Of a stretch of 16,241 nucleotides of DNA, positions 13,925 through 16,241 are shown piece by piece. Numbering within the stretch: the first letter of the stretch is position 1; each line of letters begins with the position of its first letter. A program made the translations under genes and the position numbers. The stretch comes from CALMEH01 sp964548225 (GTDB taxonomy: Bacteria > Acidobacteriota > Blastocatellia > Pyrinomonadales > Pyrinomonadaceae), in NCBI GenBank assembly GCA_964548225.1, contig CAZJQP010000102.1:1-16241 (forward strand), read 5' to 3'. The notes under the pieces are model-generated. The model worked only from the letters and a program-made list of their open reading frames with translations, had not been told where the DNA came from and ran no database searches.

Positions 13925-16054
13925 ATGAATAAATATCTTCTTTTCTTTATTTTACTGCTTTCATTTTCCACAATCACAGCCGGCGAACCTTCGATTTGGT
14001 CGGTTAATTCACGCGCCGACGTTCTGAAAGGCGATGCGAAAGGCATTTCAATCGGCGATAACGGCGAAATTTCGCTTGCGCCGCGTCTAACAGAAATTTT
14101 CAAGACCGAACAAACTTATGTTTGGTCGAGCGCGATTGATGCGAGCGGCAATTTTTATCTCGGCACAGGCTCGGACGGCAAAATTTTCAAGGTTTCGCCC
14201 GACGGGAAAGGCATTCTTTTTTATGATACGAACGAATTAAACGTCGCGGCACTCGTTGTCGGAAAATCGGGAGAGATTTACGCCGGAACTTCGCCCGACG
14301 GCAAAGTTTATCGCATTGACCAAAGCGGAAATGCCGCCGTTTTTTTTGAGCCGAAGGAAAAATATATCTGGTCGCTGGCAATTTTGACTGATGGAAGTTT
14401 GATTGTCGGCACGGGCGAGAACGGTAAGATTTATAAGGTCAAAGCGGCAAATGCTACGCCCGAAAATTCCTTGCTTTTTGACACCAGCGAAAACCATATT
14501 ATCTCTCTTGCCGCCGATAAGAACGGCAATTTTTATGCGGGGACTGATGCGGGCGGTTTGGTTTTGCGCTTTGGCGCGGACGGGAAAGCCTTTGCTTTGC
14601 TCGATTCGCCTCTGCGCGAAATTCACGACTTGGCTGTCGGCGCGGACGGTTCGGTTTATGTTTTGGCGTTGAGCGAAACGATTACGGCGGCGAAGACTGA
14701 AACCACGACGACGACCACAACAAACCCAACTGTTACCGTTGAAATAAATCCGGCGGAAGTTCCCGTAAAAAGTCGTTATGATTTAACCAATGCGAAAACG
14801 ATTGTTTATCGAATTTTGCCCGACGGCAACACAAATGTCTTGTGGAATTCGCCGACGGTTGTCGGATTTTCAATCTACCCGCACCAAAACGGCGGCGGGG
14901 TTCTCGTTGGAACTTCGGACAAGGGCAGAATTTACAATATTACGAACACCGGACGCGAAACTTTGGTTTTACAAACCGGCGAAGGACAGATTTCGACAAT
15001 TAAAACCAACGGTCAAAGTCTTTTTGCGACTTCCAGCAGTCAGGGGAAACTATTTCGTTTCGGCGGCGAATCAAATGCCGAAGGAATTTATGAGTCAGCG
15101 GTTTTAGATGCGAAGGCGACGGCTGATTGGGGCAGAATTTGGTGGCGTTCGAGCGGCAATGTAACAATTCAAACGCGCAGTGGCAACACCGAAAAGCCCA
15201 ACGAAACTTGGAGTGATTGGAGCGCGGCAATTTCCGACCAAAAGGGCGCACAAATTGCCAGCCCGAAAGCCAAATTTATGCAATGGCGGGCAGTTTTGAA
15301 GGGCGTGTCAACACTTAATGAAATGAGTGTTTCTTATCTGCCCTCGAATATTGCGCCCGAAATCCTTTCGATTCAGATTTTGCCGACCAATGTCGGACTC
15401 GCGGAAAATCCGCCGATTCAGATTGACCCGAATATTGAAAGTTCGGGACTCGATTTGAGCGTTTTCGGCTTGCAAAATTTGCCGATTCCGCCGCGTCGGA
15501 TTTATCAGCGCGGCGCGAGAAGTCTTTTGTGGACGGCGGAAGACCGCAACGGCGACAAACTTCTTTATGACCTTTACTATCGCCAAATAAATGAAGCCGA
15601 TTTTAAACTTTTAGCCGAAAATTTGCGCGTAAATTTCTACACGATTGACGGTTCGACGCTCGCGGACGGGCGTTATGTTTTCAAAATTGTCGTGAAAGAT
15701 TCGCTTTCAAACCCGACGGTAAAAAGTTTAGCGGGCGAGCGTCTGAGCGAAGCCTTTGACATTGACAATTCCGCGCCGACGATTGCCCTAATTGGAACGC
15801 CGCAAATCACCGGCGATAAAATTAAAATCATTCTCGAAGCAACGGAGAAATCCAGCTATCTGACACGCGCCGAATACAGCATCAACGGCGGCGAATGGCA
15901 AACCGTCTATGCCGACGACGGAATTTCCGACGGCGTTTTTGAGCGTTACACCTTGGATTTAACCATCAAAGCCAAAGGCGATAATTCTGTCGCCTTCCGC
16001 GTCTTCGATGCGAACGGCAATATTGGAATTATCGGCGTTCCGGTGAAAAAATAA
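13925..16054 (+). CDS. Secreted seven-bladed beta-propeller protein with C-terminal Ig-like domains
   Basis: The 709-residue product starts with a signal peptide (MNKYLLFFILLLSFSTITAG, cut before or near EPSIW). About residues 50-410 contain seven repeats of a propeller blade pattern, ending in strands such as YLGTGSDGKIFKV, YAGTSPDGKVYRI, IVGTGENGKIYKV, YAGTDAGGLVLRF, TIVYRI, LVGTSDKGRIYNI and FATSSSQGKLFRF. The fifth blade is interrupted by a Thr-rich linker (TETTTTTTTNPT). A beta-rich domain follows (ADWGRIWWRSSGNVTIQTRSG, SDWSAAI), then a fibronectin/Ig-like region and a final domain with YSINGGEWQTVYADDG, typical of exported proteins. I moved the start from a TTG at 13847 to this ATG because it opens the signal peptide. 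No ribosome-binding site is evident. A role in surface binding or signalling is plausible; no catalytic site is seen. Confidence 0.87.
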   Translation: MNKYLLFFILLLSFSTITAGEPSIWSVNSRADVLKGDAKGISIGDNGEISLAPRLTEIFKTEQTYVWSSAIDASGNFYLGTGSDGKIFKVSPDGKGILFYDTNELNVAALVVGKSGEIYAGTSPDGKVYRIDQSGNAAVFFEPKEKYIWSLAILTDGSLIVGTGENGKIYKVKAANATPENSLLFDTSENHIISLAADKNGNFYAGTDAGGLVLRFGADGKAFALLDSPLREIHDLAVGADGSVYVLALSETITAAKTETTTTTTTNPTVTVEINPAEVPVKSRYDLTNAKTIVYRILPDGNTNVLWNSPTVVGFSIYPHQNGGGVLVGTSDKGRIYNITNTGRETLVLQTGEGQISTIKTNGQSLFATSSSQGKLFRFGGESNAEGIYESAVLDAKATADWGRIWWRSSGNVTIQTRSGNTEKPNETWSDWSAAISDQKGAQIASPKAKFMQWRAVLKGVSTLNEMSVSYLPSNIAPEILSIQILPTNVGLAENPPIQIDPNIESSGLDLSVFGLQNLPIPPRRIYQRGARSLLWTAEDRNGDKLLYDLYYRQINEADFKLLAENLRVNFYTIDGSTLADGRYVFKIVVKDSLSNPTVKSLAGERLSEAFDIDNSAPTIALIGTPQITGDKIKIILEATEKSSYLTRAEYSINGGEWQTVYADDGISDGVFERYTLDLTIKAKGDNSVAFRVFDANGNIGIIGVPVKK

Positions 16055-16074
16055 GACGGCTTTTATTTAATTTT

Positions 16075-16108
16075 GGGCTTCTTTCAAAAAAAAAAGGAAG
16101 CCCTTTTT
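16075..16108 (+). terminator. Likely intrinsic terminator of the propeller gene
   Basis: GGGCTTC (16075-16081) pairs with GAAGCCC (16097-16103) around an A-rich loop, followed by five T (16104-16108). The right arm of this hairpin is also the first unit of the tandem array that follows. Confidence 0.65.
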
Positions 16109-16241
16109 AAATAAAAGGAAGCTCTTTTTAAATAAAAGGAAGCCCTTTCAAAAAAAAAGGAAGCCCTTTTTAAATAAAAGGAAGCCCTTTCAAAAAAAAA
16201 GGAAGCCCTTTTTAAATAAAAGGAAGCCCTTTTTAAATAAA
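16096..16241. repeat. 21-bp tandem repeat array, at least seven units, open at window end
   Basis: GGAAGCCC (GGAAGCTC in the second unit) recurs at 16096, 16117, 16138, 16159, 16180, 16201 and 16222, exactly every 21 bp. Two spacer types alternate irregularly: TTTTTAAATAAAA and TTTCAAAAAAAAA. All units are in the same orientation. The array reaches the last base, so its length is unknown; this repeat may be why the assembly ends here. Confidence 0.92.

Noticed and set aside
16096..16241. CRISPR array
   Set aside because: The period is only 21 bp with near-identical low-complexity spacers and no cas gene; it is a simple tandem repeat.

Overview
The window looks like chromosomal DNA from an AT-leaning bacterium, most likely a draft or metagenomic assembly: there is a 10-N gap at 8545-8554, the left end cuts a gene, and the right end stops inside a tandem repeat. 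Gene content suggests an Acidobacteriota-type (Blastocatellia/Pyrinomonadaceae-like) genome: an ECF sigma/anti-sigma/DUF4097 cluster, a fused aroD-aroE gene, a long TspO-like protein and secreted beta-propeller proteins. That placement is inference from gene style and no marker gene proves it.

Left part (1-4768, all minus strand, read right to left): a MoxR AAA+ ATPase and a DUF58 membrane protein form the usual pair. They are followed by an ECF sigma factor, a membrane zinc-finger anti-sigma factor and a secreted DUF4097-like protein that runs off the window. The last three form a tight cluster typical of an envelope-stress or surface-sensing circuit.

Middle (4769-7765): a 365-bp leader with several dyads precedes an orphan type IV prepilin-like protein. 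Then come tRNA-Val(CAC), a hairpin with a T-run, a stand-alone von Willebrand A protein with a clear terminator, a small Pro/Lys-rich secreted protein on the minus strand, and a long TspO/MBR-like membrane protein.

Right part (7935-16054): a plus-strand operon with near-zero spacing contains a bifunctional 3-dehydroquinate dehydratase/shikimate dehydrogenase (interrupted by the assembly gap), an unknown helical protein, a ThiF/MoeB E1-like adenylyltransferase and a small zinc-ribbon protein with an L7/L12-like stretch. Opposite it, an overlapping minus-strand pair encodes a papain/C39-fold cysteine peptidase-like or toxin-like protein and an unknown 97-residue protein. Then come a type II NADH dehydrogenase and a large secreted seven-bladed propeller protein.

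The most unusual aspect is not a protein system. Six intergenic intervals carry long inverted repeats, unrelated in sequence to one another: 26-bp perfect arms near 2194, 21-bp arms near 3707, about 20-bp arms near 4899, 35-bp imperfect arms near 5713, 33-bp perfect arms near 7747 with small hairpins at both ends, and 42-bp arms near 13670. A seven-copy array of a 21-bp repeat derived from a terminator arm closes the window. I did not find a convincing new defence or biosynthetic system. The best protein-level leads are the papain-fold/partner pair and the E1-like operon.
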